Shown in pieces: positions 20,349-29,787 of a stretch of 64,000 bases of DNA. The notes under the pieces were generated by a model. That model was not told the DNA's origin, ran no database searches, and was given only the letters and a program-made list of their open reading frames with translations. Source of the stretch: Aquiflexum gelatinilyticum (GTDB taxonomy: Bacteria; Bacteroidota; Bacteroidia; Cytophagales; Cyclobacteriaceae). The stretch covers positions 1 through 64,000 of the forward strand of contig NZ_JANSUY010000001.1 of the NCBI RefSeq assembly GCF_024741135.1, given 5' to 3'. How positions within the stretch are numbered: the stretch's first letter is position 1; every line of letters starts with the position of its first letter. Both the position numbers and the translations under genes were made by a program.

Positions 20349-22071
20349 AATACTTTTTATCCTTTATTTTTTTTAATAAAAATTCCGAAGTTTCTTCCCC
20401 ACCTTCTGCCTTCTTCCAATATGCAATGGCTTCATTGCTGTTACCCAATAGGAATAAAATGTCTCCATAGTGTTCCAGCATCACCCCGCTTGGAGATTCC
20501 TCATACTTCAAAGCAAGTTCCATGTATGTCTTTGCTCCTTCATAATCTTTCAACTGGAACAGAACCCAAGCATGTGTGTCGAGATAAGTGGCGTTTTTTG
20601 GAAATCTTTTCACCAGCTGTTCTGACATTTTCTTCGCTTTTTCGAGGTCTTTCTTGGCAAGAGAAAGGTAATAAGCATAATTGTTAAGGACATGTTCGTC
20701 ATCCGGGTTCACTTTCAATACCGCATCATAGGCCTCAAAAGCTTTTTCTGTTTTTCCTGTCAAATGGTAAGCATCTCCCAATTGTCCGTTGACCAATAGG
20801 TCGATCTGAGGATTTTTGCCAGCGTTGACTTCAAGTGCTTTATTGAGAGAAGTTTCAGCCTCAGGACCTTTTTTAAGTGCAAGTTTGGCTGTGCCATCAA
20901 AAAACCAAAATTCAGGTTTCTCGGGAAATTCATCCACTGCAGTCGATGTCAACTCCTCAATTTCAGTAAAGTCTTTTCCCAATTCAAACATGGTAGTGAT
21001 GACTCCTTGCAAGACCTGGGCATTTGAAGGATTGATGCTGATTGATTTTCTGTAAAGTTCTAAAGCTCCTTCTCTGTCACCATTGAATAATTTTTGGTCG
21101 CCCAATACTGTCAGTACATCTGCATCATTGGGATGGATTTCAATCAGGCTTGAAGCAAGGTTTTCCAAAAGCGCATCCCTTCGTGTAGACTTGGTTTCCT
21201 GCAGGATTCCCGCAAATGCCTGGGCTTTGACCTGGGATTCCAGGTCCGGATTGGCAAAGGCCGCCTTAATTGATTCCTCTGCTTTGTCAATTTCCCCTTT
21301 GTCTTTGTACAAGGCATAGACCGCCATTTGAAGGTCAGGCTGATTGGGAAAAGTAGCCAATGACTTTTCAACATGCTCAATGGCCTGATCTGTTTTTCCG
21401 TTATTAAAGAGGATTTCAACCAGATTGATGACGAACTGTGAATTACCGGGCTGAGAATCTATCAGCTTTTCTCCTTCAGCAATGGCACTGTTGAGATCGT
21501 TCTTTCGAAGGTAGATCCGCTGTTTTTGTGTTGTGATCTGTGCAGCCATTCCATAGTATTCTTCTGCTGCTGTGAGGGCTTCCAGTGCTTTGTCAAAATT
21601 TCCCGCCGCCAGATACAATGAAGCCAGATCGAGGATATAATTTTGATTTTCTTCCGAATTGGCCATAAGCTTCTCCAAGATCTCAGCTGCCTTTTTTGGT
21701 TCGCCTTTTTTGGAAAAAACTTCTGCCATCACCAGGTTGTAATATTTATTGTCAGGATCCAATTCCACAGCTTTCAACCCATATTCCAAAGCTTTGTCAA
21801 CTTGGTTTGCGCGGAGAAGTATTTCCGCTATTTTAAAATTGATGGCAGGTTGCTCCGGACTAAATTCTTTTGCTTTTTGAAAATAAAAATAAGCTCTGTC
21901 AAAATCTTCCTGCATCAAAAACCGCTGTCCTTCAATAAAAAGTCTCGAAGCCTGTGCTTCGTTCAATTGTTTTTTTCTTTCCTTTTTGGAAAGTTTTTCT
22001 TGGGAAAAACTGCTGAAACTAAGCAGCATTAACAGTGAAAGGATAAATGGTATTTTGATAATTTTGATCAC
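20341..22071 (-). CDS. Secreted tetratricopeptide-repeat protein
   Basis: A 576-residue protein with a signal peptide (about 1-23) and an array of TPR helices along nearly its whole length (for example AYFYFQKAKEFSPEQPAINFKIAEILLRA near 60, and ALELYRKSISINPSNAQVLQGV near 330). TPR arrays scaffold protein complexes; the partner is unknown. It is coupled to the downstream DUF4292 lipoprotein by an 8-bp overlap, which points to a shared envelope complex. A TATGTTTG promoter-like element lies at 22184-22191 on the minus strand, which would leave a leader of about 105 nt containing a CATCATC/GATGATG stem (22121-22144). Confidence 0.85.
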   Translation of the reverse strand: MIKIIKIPFILSLLMLLSFSSFSQEKLSKKERKKQLNEAQASRLFIEGQRFLMQEDFDRAYFYFQKAKEFSPEQPAINFKIAEILLRANQVDKALEYGLKAVELDPDNKYYNLVMAEVFSKKGEPKKAAEILEKLMANSEENQNYILDLASLYLAAGNFDKALEALTAAEEYYGMAAQITTQKQRIYLRKNDLNSAIAEGEKLIDSQPGNSQFVINLVEILFNNGKTDQAIEHVEKSLATFPNQPDLQMAVYALYKDKGEIDKAEESIKAAFANPDLESQVKAQAFAGILQETKSTRRDALLENLASSLIEIHPNDADVLTVLGDQKLFNGDREGALELYRKSISINPSNAQVLQGVITTMFELGKDFTEIEELTSTAVDEFPEKPEFWFFDGTAKLALKKGPEAETSLNKALEVNAGKNPQIDLLVNGQLGDAYHLTGKTEKAFEAYDAVLKVNPDDEHVLNNYAYYLSLAKKDLEKAKKMSEQLVKRFPKNATYLDTHAWVLFQLKDYEGAKTYMELALKYEESPSGVMLEHYGDILFLLGNSNEAIAYWKKAEGGEETSEFLLKKIKDKKYYD

Positions 22072-22270
22072 AGGTGAGTCCTTAAATTCGATTTTTTATT
22101 CAGTTTCCAATAAGTGAGGGCATCATCAGGGTAGTGGGATGATGGGCGGATTCCTCATGAAATTGACTTTCTCCCATTTAACGCAAACATAGTACCTTTT
22201 TGTTCTTTTTGGGAAAAGGCAAATTTTTGAAACGGCTCAAGTTTCTGATTATTGCCTTTCAGTTATCGGA

Positions 22271-22705
22271 TCAGGACTTCCCTGTACTTCCATATCCGCC
22301 GGCACCTCTTTCGGTTTCAGAAAGGGTTTCCGCGGTATCCCATTGGATTTGTTCGTGCTTGGCGATCACCATTTGTGCAATCCGTTCACCGTCCTGCACC
22401 ACAAAGGTTTCATTCGAGAGATTGACCAGCAAAACCTTGATTTCTCCCCTATAATCCGCATCCACTGTTCCTGGAGTATTCAACACCGAAAGGCCATATT
22501 TGAATGCCAAACCACTTCTGGGTCTGATCTGCGCTTCATATCCTGCCTGTAATTCAATGAAAAGACCCGTCCCTATCAGCTTCCTTTCCAAAGGTTCCAA
22601 GGAAACAGGTTCATCAAGATTTGCCCTGAGATCGAGACCTGCAGCCAAAGGTGTCTGGTATTCCGGTAATGGGTGTTTGGATTGGTTGATTACCTTGATT
22701 TTCAT
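22271..22705 (-). CDS. dut: dUTP diphosphatase (dUTPase)
   Basis: A 144-residue trimeric dUTPase that hydrolyses dUTP to dUMP and PPi, preventing uracil incorporation and feeding dTMP synthesis. The five family motifs are visible, including [39 protein letters not shown] and the C-terminal [11 protein letters not shown] arm that closes over the active site. Its ATG overlaps the flippase stop as ATGA (22702-22705), so it is translated from the flippase message. Confidence 0.97.
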   Translation of the reverse strand: MKIKVINQSKHPLPEYQTPLAAGLDLRANLDEPVSLEPLERKLIGTGLFIELQAGYEAQIRPRSGLAFKYGLSVLNTPGTVDADYRGEIKVLLVNLSNETFVVQDGERIAQMVIAKHEQIQWDTAETLSETERGAGGYGSTGKS

Positions 22706-24225
22706 GGTTTTCTTTTTTTCAATGGATTGGAGAACTTTCGGAGTTCTTCTTTTTCAAGCCACAAAACTACAAGAACAAAAACAATCACAAGGCTATTTCT
22801 TGTAATAAATTGAAGAACAGCCTGATCTATTTCCAAGAAAAATCCCAGATAGCTCAATCCAAATGCCAAAAGGAGATAAAATAAATCTTTGCCTTTTTGA
22901 TATGGTATTGGGAAATATTTTTGCCCGAAAAAGTAACACACCACAGCCATTATCAAATAGCTCAACAAAGTACTCAATGCCGCTCCCATATAGCCTAATA
23001 CGGGAACCAATGCAAAAATTACAACCACCGTCACCACGGCACCCAAACTGGTAATGTAAAAGCTATACTTCGTCTGATCCGTCAGCTTAAACCAAATGCT
23101 GAGATTGAAGTAAATCCCCAAAAACAGGTAACCCAAAAGTAATACTGGAACAATGTAAAGTGCCTCGCCATATCCTTCTCCCCGCAAGAAAAAGCCGCCA
23201 AGAATATTCAGATTGACAGACACTGCAACCATCAGCAGAGAGCAGAAAATTACAAACGCATGCATCACTCGGGCAAAAAGGGCAGGGCTGTTTTTGTCTG
23301 TAGATTGGTTGAAGAAAAACGGTTCGGCAGCATATTTAAATGCCTGAATAATCAGGTTCATAAAAATGGCCAATCGGAAATTGGCTCCAAAAACCCCTCC
23401 TGCTTCTCTTTGGGTCAATCCTTCGTAGAAGTTTTCTGGCAATACATATTCAAACAATCCCCTTGAAAACACTTCATTGGTCACACCCGCCAAGCCCATA
23501 AACAGCAAAGGAACCGCATAATGCCACATAGGTTGCAGGATTTCTTTGTCCATCCCAAATACAAACTTTCCTGACAGCTTAAACAAGACCGGAATCATCA
23601 GCGCATTAGCAAGCAAGTTGGAAAGTAAGATGTATTCTATGCCCCAGTCAGAATTGTAAATGGTATTGACAAAAGGCTGCAAGGAAGACAGCAGTTCTCC
23701 ATTCCACACGTGAAAACAGAATACGATGAAGAAAATATTGAATCCCACATTTAGCAAAATATTGCCAAGCTTGGTCAGGGCAAAGGGAAGGGCTTTATTT
23801 TCCTTCCGCAACTTCGCATAAGGCAAAGCTAAGACTGCATCAATGGCCAAAATCCAAGCCATCCAACGGAACAGGTATTCCTGACCTTCGTATCCCAGCC
23901 AACTTGCCAAAGCCGGCGCACTGAAATAGATAATAGCTCCCAAGGAGATTGAAGTGGTAATAAGCAAGGATTGGATCTGGGCAAAAACTTTTTGTGGATC
24001 GAGGCTTTTTCCAGTGGCATAGCGGAAGTAAGTCGTCTCCATGCCATAAGTAAAAATGATATTTAGGAAAGCTATAAAGGCATAAATCGCAGTAAAAGAA
24101 CCCAATTCTTCTTTGGCAAGGTATGCGGTATATATGGGAAGAAGTAAAAAATTAATGGTCTTGCCAAGGATGCTGCTGATGCCATAGATGGCTGTCTGTC
24201 CTGCAAGCTTTTTGAGTTGACTCAT
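22702..24225 (-). CDS. Oligosaccharide flippase family membrane protein (MOP superfamily)
   Basis: A 507-residue polytopic protein with about 12-14 hydrophobic segments and no soluble domain, resembling Wzx/MurJ-like polysaccharide exporters of the MOP superfamily. The start [30 protein letters not shown] is the typical first helix of this group. It should move a lipid-linked sugar across the inner membrane; the substrate is unknown and no glycan cluster is next to it. It is coupled to dut by an ATGA overlap, and a terminator separates it from the crotonase gene upstream. Confidence 0.85.
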   Translation of the reverse strand: MSQLKKLAGQTAIYGISSILGKTINFLLLPIYTAYLAKEELGSFTAIYAFIAFLNIIFTYGMETTYFRYATGKSLDPQKVFAQIQSLLITTSISLGAIIYFSAPALASWLGYEGQEYLFRWMAWILAIDAVLALPYAKLRKENKALPFALTKLGNILLNVGFNIFFIVFCFHVWNGELLSSLQPFVNTIYNSDWGIEYILLSNLLANALMIPVLFKLSGKFVFGMDKEILQPMWHYAVPLLFMGLAGVTNEVFSRGLFEYVLPENFYEGLTQREAGGVFGANFRLAIFMNLIIQAFKYAAEPFFFNQSTDKNSPALFARVMHAFVIFCSLLMVAVSVNLNILGGFFLRGEGYGEALYIVPVLLLGYLFLGIYFNLSIWFKLTDQTKYSFYITSLGAVVTVVVIFALVPVLGYMGAALSTLLSYLIMAVVCYFFGQKYFPIPYQKGKDLFYLLLAFGLSYLGFFLEIDQAVLQFITRNSLVIVFVLVVLWLEKEELRKFSNPLKKRKP

Positions 24226-24230
24226 TTTTT

Positions 24231-24259
24231 AAAAAAGAAAAGGGGACTTACTCCCCTTT
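24231..24259 (-). terminator. Intrinsic terminator overlapping the crotonase stop codon
   Basis: The minus strand reads AAAGGGGA, a 5-nt loop, TCCCCTTTT and then a T-rich run. The left arm overlaps the last codons and stop of the enoyl-CoA hydratase gene (stop at 24248). This should end its transcript just before the flippase gene. Confidence 0.75.
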
Positions 24260-25033
24260 GAAAATTGGTTTTCTTTTTTCAAGGAAAGCAGAAGTGCCTT
24301 CTTTATAATCGCCTGATTTGACACATCTTGCAAAGCTGTTTGCCTCAGTCTGGTAGCCGTCCTCATCCTGCACAAAGACCGAATTGACACAGTCCACAAT
24401 CATTCCTATGGCCAATGGCGCTTTGCTCATTATTTTCCTGATGATTTCCTCTGCCTTGGAAATAGCTTCTTCCTTGGTAGGGAGGATATGATTCACCAAG
24501 CCCAAAGATTTGGCCTCATCTGCTCCGATCATGTCTCCGGTCATCATCAACTCATTGGCTTTTCCCCTTCCGATGAGGTAAGTCAGCCTTTGGGTTCCGC
24601 CATATCCTGGAATGATTCCAAGATTCACTTCGGGCTGTCCGAATTTTGCTGAGGAAACCGCGATACGCATATGGCATGCCATTGCCAATTCGCAGCCACC
24701 ACCCAAAGCAAAACCGTTGACTACTGCGATAACAGGTTTATGGCAGTTTTCAATCATGCTGAATATTTCCTGTCCGTTTTCTGAAAACTTCCTTGCGTTG
24801 AGTTCATTGATTTCAGCAATTTCGCTGATATCTGCTCCCGCGATGAATGCCTTGTCGCCTGAACCCGTGATGATGACTGCTTTGATGTCCTTGTTGTCAG
24901 AAACTTCGGTGAAGATTTCCCTGATTTCACTTAAGGTCGCAAAATTAAGTGCATTCAATTTGGATTCCCTGTTGATGGTCAAATACAGAATGCCAAGTTT
25001 TTCTTCGGAGAGAATATTCTTGCTGTCAGGCAT
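24248..25033 (-). CDS. Enoyl-CoA hydratase/isomerase (crotonase)
   Basis: A 261-residue crotonase that adds water to trans-2-enoyl-CoA or crotonyl-CoA in fatty-acid or short-chain acyl-CoA metabolism. Both catalytic acids are in place: Glu115 in GGGCELAMAC and Glu135 in FGQPEVNLGIIPGYGG. The oxyanion hole is formed by AFIAGADI near 63-69 and the GGG stretch. It is shorter than FadB-type fusions and is a stand-alone hydratase. It is monocistronic by its own promoter (25056-25087) and terminator (24231-24259). Confidence 0.93.
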   Translation of the reverse strand: MPDSKNILSEEKLGILYLTINRESKLNALNFATLSEIREIFTEVSDNKDIKAVIITGSGDKAFIAGADISEIAEINELNARKFSENGQEIFSMIENCHKPVIAVVNGFALGGGCELAMACHMRIAVSSAKFGQPEVNLGIIPGYGGTQRLTYLIGRGKANELMMTGDMIGADEAKSLGLVNHILPTKEEAISKAEEIIRKIMSKAPLAIGMIVDCVNSVFVQDEDGYQTEANSFARCVKSGDYKEGTSAFLEKRKPIFKGE

Positions 25034-25055
25034 GATTATAGGTAGATGTGGATAT

Positions 25056-25087
25056 CAAATATACAAGCAAGGCATTCATTCCCCAAG
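25056..25087 (-). promoter_or_regulatory. Promoter for the crotonase gene
   Basis: On the minus strand TATATTTG (25056-25063) is a perfect TAnnTTTG -7 element. CTTG (25084-25087), three of four matches to TTTG, lies 20 nt upstream. The start ATG at 25033 is about 22 nt downstream of the -7 element. Confidence 0.55.
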
Positions 25088-25213
25088 CATTGCCCTGAAA
25101 AATACCTCGAAGCCCAACTTGCCTGCACTTATCCCATGGGAATTCCCTGTGCAATTTATGGTCGCCATTATGCTAATTTATGGAAGGTCACAGAGGCTTT
25201 CGGCTTATTTTCC

Positions 25214-25221
25214 TATTTTTG
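25214..25221 (+). promoter_or_regulatory. -7 element for icd
   Basis: TATTTTTG matches the TAnnTTTG -7 consensus and lies 35 bp before the icd ATG at 25257. No TTTG was found at the expected -33 distance, so the call rests on the -7 element alone. It is divergent from the crotonase promoter. Confidence 0.45.
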
Positions 25222-25256
25222 CGGAGTAATCCAAATAAAACTAACTTCTTTTATAT

Positions 25257-26711
25257 ATGTCGTCAAAAACAAAAATCACCGTAGCCTACGGGGATGGTAT
25301 AGGTCCCGAAATCATGAAAGCCACACTCGATATCCTCGAGGCGGCAGGCGCGCAGTTGGAATATGAGGTAATTGAAATCGGGGAACAAGTTTATTTAAAA
25401 GGAATCAGTTCAGGAATGGAGCCGGGTTCTTTTGAGTCTTTGAGAAAGACAAAGGTCTTTTTGAAATCCCCAATCACGACTCCACAAGGTGGAGGATTTA
25501 AAAGTTTGAATGTGACTACCAGAAAATCATTTGGTTTGTTTGCCAATGTAAGGCCTTGTAAGGCTTTTTCGCCATTTGTAAAAACCTATTTCCCAAAGAC
25601 TGACTTAGTCATCATCCGTGAAAATGAGGAAGACCTATATGCAGGAATTGAACATAGACAAACCCAAGAGGTGTACCAATGTTTGAAATTGATTTCTAAA
25701 CCAGGATCTGAAAAAATCATCCGCTATGCCTTTGAATATGCCAGGAAATATGGACGTAAGAAAGTGACCTGCATGACCAAAGACAACATCATGAAATTAG
25801 CAGATGGCTTGTTTCATAAGACATTTTTGGAAGTAGCCAAGGAATATCCTGAAATCCAGACTGACCATAAGATCATTGACATAGGGACAGCTTTGATAGC
25901 TGAAAGACCGGAGATTTTTGATGTCATCGTGACATTGAACCTCTATGGAGATATTATTTCAGATGTGGCAGCACAGGTGACAGGGTCTGTTGGTTTGGGT
26001 GGTTCGGCCAATGTAGGAGAAGAAGTAGCCATGTTTGAGGCGATCCACGGTTCGGCGCCTGACATCGCAGGTATGGATATTGCCAACCCGTCAGGATTGC
26101 TCAATGGCGCCATCATGATGCTTGTGCATATCGGCCAACCGGAAGTCGCTGAGAAAATTTCAAACGCTTGGATGAAGACGCTTGAGGATGGTATCCATAC
26201 CGGAGACATCTACCAACCTACACTTTCTTCCAAAAAAGTTGGCACAAACGAATTTGCAAAAGCAGTCATTGAAAGATTGGGTCAAGTGCCTTCAAGTCTT
26301 ATCCCTGCAGTTTTTGATAAATCCGCCACTGCACCTATGCAAATCAAATTGAGTCCGGTTACCAAATCCAAGAAAGAACTGATTGGAGTGGATGTTTTTG
26401 TGGATTGGGATACGGTGAGGAGAAATCCTGATGTCATCGGGGAGAAGTTAAGAAAAGCAAATGCCGATGGACTCGTACTCCAATTAATTACGAATAGGGG
26501 TATCAAAGTATATCCTGGCGGGATGGCGGAAACATTCTGCACTGACCATTGGAGATGCAGGTTCCAGACTGCGGGTCAGTCGGTGATCACCCATAAGCAG
26601 ATTTTGGATTTGCTTTCCCAGATCGAAGCCTTGGGTTTTGACTTTATCAAGACGGAGCATCTGTATGCTTTTGATGGGGTCAGGGCTTATAGCCTGGCGC
26701 AGGGAGAGTAA
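25257..26711 (+). CDS. icd: NADP-dependent isocitrate dehydrogenase
   Basis: A 484-residue isocitrate/isopropylmalate dehydrogenase-family enzyme that oxidises isocitrate to 2-oxoglutarate in the TCA cycle. The opening VAYGDGIGPEIM and the substrate-binding ITTPQGGGFKSLNVTTRK and RENEEDLYAGIEHRQT stretches are typical, as is the NLYGDIISDVAAQVTGSVGLGGSAN region near 225. The length and the C-terminal extension after about residue 340 resemble the Thermus-type NADP enzyme; coenzyme choice is inferred from that similarity. It stands alone with its own -7 element and a downstream terminator at 26858-26890. Confidence 0.92.
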   Translation: MSSKTKITVAYGDGIGPEIMKATLDILEAAGAQLEYEVIEIGEQVYLKGISSGMEPGSFESLRKTKVFLKSPITTPQGGGFKSLNVTTRKSFGLFANVRPCKAFSPFVKTYFPKTDLVIIRENEEDLYAGIEHRQTQEVYQCLKLISKPGSEKIIRYAFEYARKYGRKKVTCMTKDNIMKLADGLFHKTFLEVAKEYPEIQTDHKIIDIGTALIAERPEIFDVIVTLNLYGDIISDVAAQVTGSVGLGGSANVGEEVAMFEAIHGSAPDIAGMDIANPSGLLNGAIMMLVHIGQPEVAEKISNAWMKTLEDGIHTGDIYQPTLSSKKVGTNEFAKAVIERLGQVPSSLIPAVFDKSATAPMQIKLSPVTKSKKELIGVDVFVDWDTVRRNPDVIGEKLRKANADGLVLQLITNRGIKVYPGGMAETFCTDHWRCRFQTAGQSVITHKQILDLLSQIEALGFDFIKTEHLYAFDGVRAYSLAQGE

Positions 26712-26857
26712 AGAGGGTTTGAAGGTTGAAAAGTTATAATGTTTCAAGGTTGATGACCGCTTGGAGGAGAGCCGAGAAGTGAAAGGTGATAGGTAAGAAT
26801 CAGAAATGGCTTATTCTTGTCACCTCGACGTAAGAGAGGTCTTGAGGATCAATAATT

Positions 26858-26890
26858 AAAAAAACCGGGCAGAGATGTTCCGGTTTTTTT
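26858..26890. terminator. Intrinsic terminator after icd
   Basis: An 11-bp stem AAAAAAACCGG/CCGGTTTTTTT with an 11-nt loop. The T-run on the plus strand ends icd transcription; the A-run on the left arm makes it usable from the other side too. Confidence 0.85.
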
Positions 26891-26982
26891 ATTGTTGTTT
26901 AGAAACCAATAATAGTATTGTTTACTAAACAACACTTTGCGATTTTTTCAAAACTCATCATTTCACAAGTTTGAAATCCCAT

Positions 26983-27016
26983 AAAAAAACCCCTAAGCGA
27001 AAGCTTAGGGGGTTTT
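26983..27016 (-). terminator. Intrinsic terminator after typA
   Basis: A strong stem AAAACCCCTAAGC/GCTTAGGGGGTTTT (one extra G) around a GAAA loop, with seven A residues on the plus strand that become a T-run on the minus strand. It lies about 80 bp past the typA stop at 27094. Confidence 0.85.
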
Positions 27017-27093
27017 CATTTATTTTCAAGTTTTCAGTACCTTTTACCTTTTACCTCTTACCTTTCACCTTCGTACTTCTAACTTCCAACTTC

Positions 27094-28899
27094 TTAAGAA
27101 TCCTTCTTCGCCATTCTTGTTCTCTCATTCTCATCCAGGTAGATTTTTCTCATACGGATGGATTTTGGAGTGATTTCAAGGTACTCATCCTTTTGGATGT
27201 ATTCCATGGCTTCTTCCAAAGAGAATTTTTTGGCAGGAACGATCCTCACGTTGTCATCCGAACCGGAAGCACGCATGTTGGTCAATTTCTTACCTTTTTG
27301 CACGTTGACTACGATGTCATTGTCACGGGAGTTTTCACCGATAACCTGACCTGCATACAAATCATCTCCCGGATCGATAAAGAATGTACCTCTGTCCTGT
27401 AACTTATCAATCGCGTAAGCAGTACATTGTCCGCCTTCCATAGAGATCAATGAACCATTGATACGTCCGGGAATTGGGCCTTTGAATGGCTCATATGCTG
27501 TAAATCTATGGTTCATGATGGCTTCACCTTGAGTGGCTGTCAACATGTTGTTTCTCAATCCGATTAATCCTCTTGAAGGGATTCTAAACTCAAGGTGTTG
27601 TAGATCGCCTTTTGGTTCCATGATCAGGAGTTCTCCTTTTCTTTGGGTAGCCATTTCGATTACTTTTCCTGCTGTAGCATCCGGAACGTCCACCACCAAT
27701 GTTTCTATCGGCTCGCATTTGACTCCATCGATTTCTTTGAAGATAACCTGAGGCTGACCAACCTGAAGTTCATAGCCTTCCCTTCTCATGGTTTCGATCA
27801 AGATTGACAAGTGGAGGATACCTCGGCCATAGACCAAAAATTTATCCTCGCTGTCTGTAGGCTCAACTTTCAATGCAAGGTTCTTTTCAGTTTCCTTATA
27901 AAGTCTGTCTCTCAAGTGACGTGAAGTAACAAACTTGCCTTCTTTTCCAAAAAACGGAGAGTTGTTGATCGTGAAGAGCATGTTCATGGTAGGCTCGTCG
28001 ATAGAGATCCTTACCAATGCTTCAGGCTTTTCTAGATCTGCCAAAGTATCTCCGATTTCGAAATCTTCGATGCCGGTGACTGCGCAGATATCTCCTGCAA
28101 GAACTTCACTTACCTTAACCCTTCCAAGTCCTTCAAATACCTGAAGTTCTTTAACTTTTACTTTTTTGATGACACCGTCCGCTTTGCAAAGGGACAATTG
28201 AGCGCCTTCCTTTATGGAGCCTCTTTTTACCCTGCCAATAGCAATACGTCCCACAAAACTGGAATAATCCAGAGAAGTGATCTGCATCTGTAATGTTCCC
28301 TCGTCGATTTTCGGCGCAGGGATATGTTCGATGATGGCATCCAATAGAGGAAGGATAGAGTCAGTTGGGTTTTTCCAATCAGGACCCATCCAGTTTTGCT
28401 TGGCTGAACCGTATAGCGTCTGGAATTCCAGTTGCTCTTCGGTAGCGTCCAAGTTGAACATGAGGTCAAAAACAGCCTCGTGCACTTCGTCAGGACGGCA
28501 GTTTTCTTTGTCTACTTTGTTGACTACGACGATCGGAGTCAGTCCAAGCGCCAATGCTTTGCCCAATACAAATCGGGTTTGCGGCATCGGTCCTTCAAAT
28601 GCATCGACCAAAAGGATTACCCCGTCGGCCATTTTCAGAACCCTTTCTACTTCACCACCAAAGTCAGCGTGACCTGGGGTGTCAATGATGTTGATCTTGT
28701 GGTCTTTGTACCTTACGGAAACGTTTTTGGAAAGGATGGTGATTCCTCTTTCCCTTTCGAGGTCATTGCTGTCCAGGATCAGGTCGTCAAACTGTTGGTT
28801 TTCACGGAAGATTTTGGAAACGTGTATGATCTTGTCCACCAGGGTGGTTTTGCCGTGGTCAACGTGTGCGATAATCGCGATATTCCGAATATTAAGCAT
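27094..28899 (-). CDS. typA: Ribosome-associated GTPase TypA/BipA
   Basis: A 601-residue translational GTPase of the EF-G-like group that binds 70S/50S ribosomes and helps subunit assembly and growth under stress. The G1 loop is AHVDHGKTTL near residue 11, switch II region DTPGHADFGGEVERV near 74, and NKVDKENCRPDE near 128. The C-terminal BipA-specific domain follows the EF-G domains III and V (for example GRGILHLSILIETMRREGYE). It is full length and monocistronic, with a TACCTTTG -7 element at 28920-28927. Confidence 0.97.
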   Translation of the reverse strand: MLNIRNIAIIAHVDHGKTTLVDKIIHVSKIFRENQQFDDLILDSNDLERERGITILSKNVSVRYKDHKINIIDTPGHADFGGEVERVLKMADGVILLVDAFEGPMPQTRFVLGKALALGLTPIVVVNKVDKENCRPDEVHEAVFDLMFNLDATEEQLEFQTLYGSAKQNWMGPDWKNPTDSILPLLDAIIEHIPAPKIDEGTLQMQITSLDYSSFVGRIAIGRVKRGSIKEGAQLSLCKADGVIKKVKVKELQVFEGLGRVKVSEVLAGDICAVTGIEDFEIGDTLADLEKPEALVRISIDEPTMNMLFTINNSPFFGKEGKFVTSRHLRDRLYKETEKNLALKVEPTDSEDKFLVYGRGILHLSILIETMRREGYELQVGQPQVIFKEIDGVKCEPIETLVVDVPDATAGKVIEMATQRKGELLIMEPKGDLQHLEFRIPSRGLIGLRNNMLTATQGEAIMNHRFTAYEPFKGPIPGRINGSLISMEGGQCTAYAIDKLQDRGTFFIDPGDDLYAGQVIGENSRDNDIVVNVQKGKKLTNMRASGSDDNVRIVPAKKFSLEEAMEYIQKDEYLEITPKSIRMRKIYLDENERTRMAKKDS

Positions 28900-28919
28900 T
28901 GTAAAATTGAATTAGGGTG

Positions 28920-28927
28920 CAAAGGTA
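28920..28927 (-). promoter_or_regulatory. -7 element for typA
   Basis: TACCTTTG on the minus strand is a perfect TAnnTTTG match, 20 bp before the typA ATG at 28899. No clear TTTG -33 box was found at the expected distance. Confidence 0.5.
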
Positions 28928-29082
28928 GGAAGAATATTTGGTTTACTCTCGATACGCTTCAAAAAGGAAATGAAAAGATAAAGTTGGAAAGTTTGGAAGG
29001 TTAAAAAAGTAGGAAGGTTTTTCTATTTGGATTGGAAGGTTGAAAAGTATTAAGGTTGCGGAGATTGGAAGCCAAAAGGAAA

Positions 29083-29787
29083 TCAAACCAACCTATAAAC
29101 CTCCTCTAGTTTTTTTGTGTCTTTAAGGGATTTTGAGAAAACTCCGGGAAGAGAACTTAGGATGGACAAGCCGGCAAAGACAAACAGAACAGCAAAAACC
29201 TGCCAAAAACCCAAAGTTGACGGGTCAAGCAAATTAAAGTTTCCCACGTATTTGTATCCCTGTATCATAAACTGAAGCGGAAGATAAGTGAACATCAATA
29301 TCCCTTGATTTCCCCTCCATGATGCATAGTTTTTGTATTTTTTGAAACCTCTGCCAAAGGAATAAAACCACCAAAGCATCACAAAAGCCAAGAATAACAA
29401 ACCAATCAACAGTTGGCCTCCTTCACCGAAACTGAAATACTTCTCTAGAACATACGCACTTTGGAAGTAACAAAAAGTCAAAAGTAAAGGAACCAATATC
29501 TTGATGCTTAGCAGGTTTGATTTCAATTCTTGCCAAAAATATTTCGTCAGGCGGGTTTCTATCAGCTTTTTATAAGATTCCTCCAATCCACTGAATCCAA
29601 AAATTCCAAATGAAGCATGGACTTTTTGAAAGGCTTCCCCAATATTAAGTTTCGGATTTTCATCAAGCATTGTTTCCACCTTGCAGGCCACATGGTCCAG
29701 GATTTCATATTGGACATCGATTTCAGGATATCCTTTTTTGGAAATCAGGGTTTTAAGTTGCTCGATCTGGGGTTTGGTGAGTTTCAT
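29083..29787 (-). CDS. HAAS-like 4-TM membrane protein, third gene of the padR operon
   Basis: A 234-residue protein with a cytosolic helical N-terminus (about 1-75, motif YEILDHVACKVE near 28) followed by four predicted membrane segments (about 93-115, 124-146, 165-185, 192-215). The N-terminal layout matches the two genes upstream and recalls the HAAS domain of DUF1700-type proteins, which are known to be co-encoded with PadR regulators. The ATG overlaps the previous stop as ATGA. Function unknown; the helical N-terminus followed by membrane segments suggests a membrane sensor or modulator. The assignment to HAAS is by pattern and context only. Confidence 0.75.
   Translation of the reverse strand: MKLTKPQIEQLKTLISKKGYPEIDVQYEILDHVACKVETMLDENPKLNIGEAFQKVHASFGIFGFSGLEESYKKLIETRLTKYFWQELKSNLLSIKILVPLLLTFCYFQSAYVLEKYFSFGEGGQLLIGLLFLAFVMLWWFYSFGRGFKKYKNYASWRGNQGILMFTYLPLQFMIQGYKYVGNFNLLDPSTLGFWQVFAVLFVFAGLSILSSLPGVFSKSLKDTKKLEEVYRLV

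Larger units (their letters stand above)
26712..27093. other. Non-coding gap between icd and typA
   Basis: No gene is supported here. The gap holds two terminators (26858-26890 and 26983-27016), low-complexity GAAGGTTGAAAAGTT-like sequence after icd (26714-26750), a stretch CACCTCGACGTAAGAGAGGTC at 26821-26841 that looks like a dispersed intergenic element, and a pyrimidine tract with repeated ACCTTTT/ACCTCTT words at 27041-27085. Confidence 0.7.

Noticed and set aside
24612-25229. Plus-strand ORF of 205 codons across the crotonase start
   Set aside because: Antisense shadow of the crotonase gene that runs across the divergent promoters.
26821-26841. Possible regulatory site CACCTCGACGTAAGAGAGGTC
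   Set aside because: Not placed near a promoter; it looks like a dispersed intergenic repeat, and I cannot test its copy number here.
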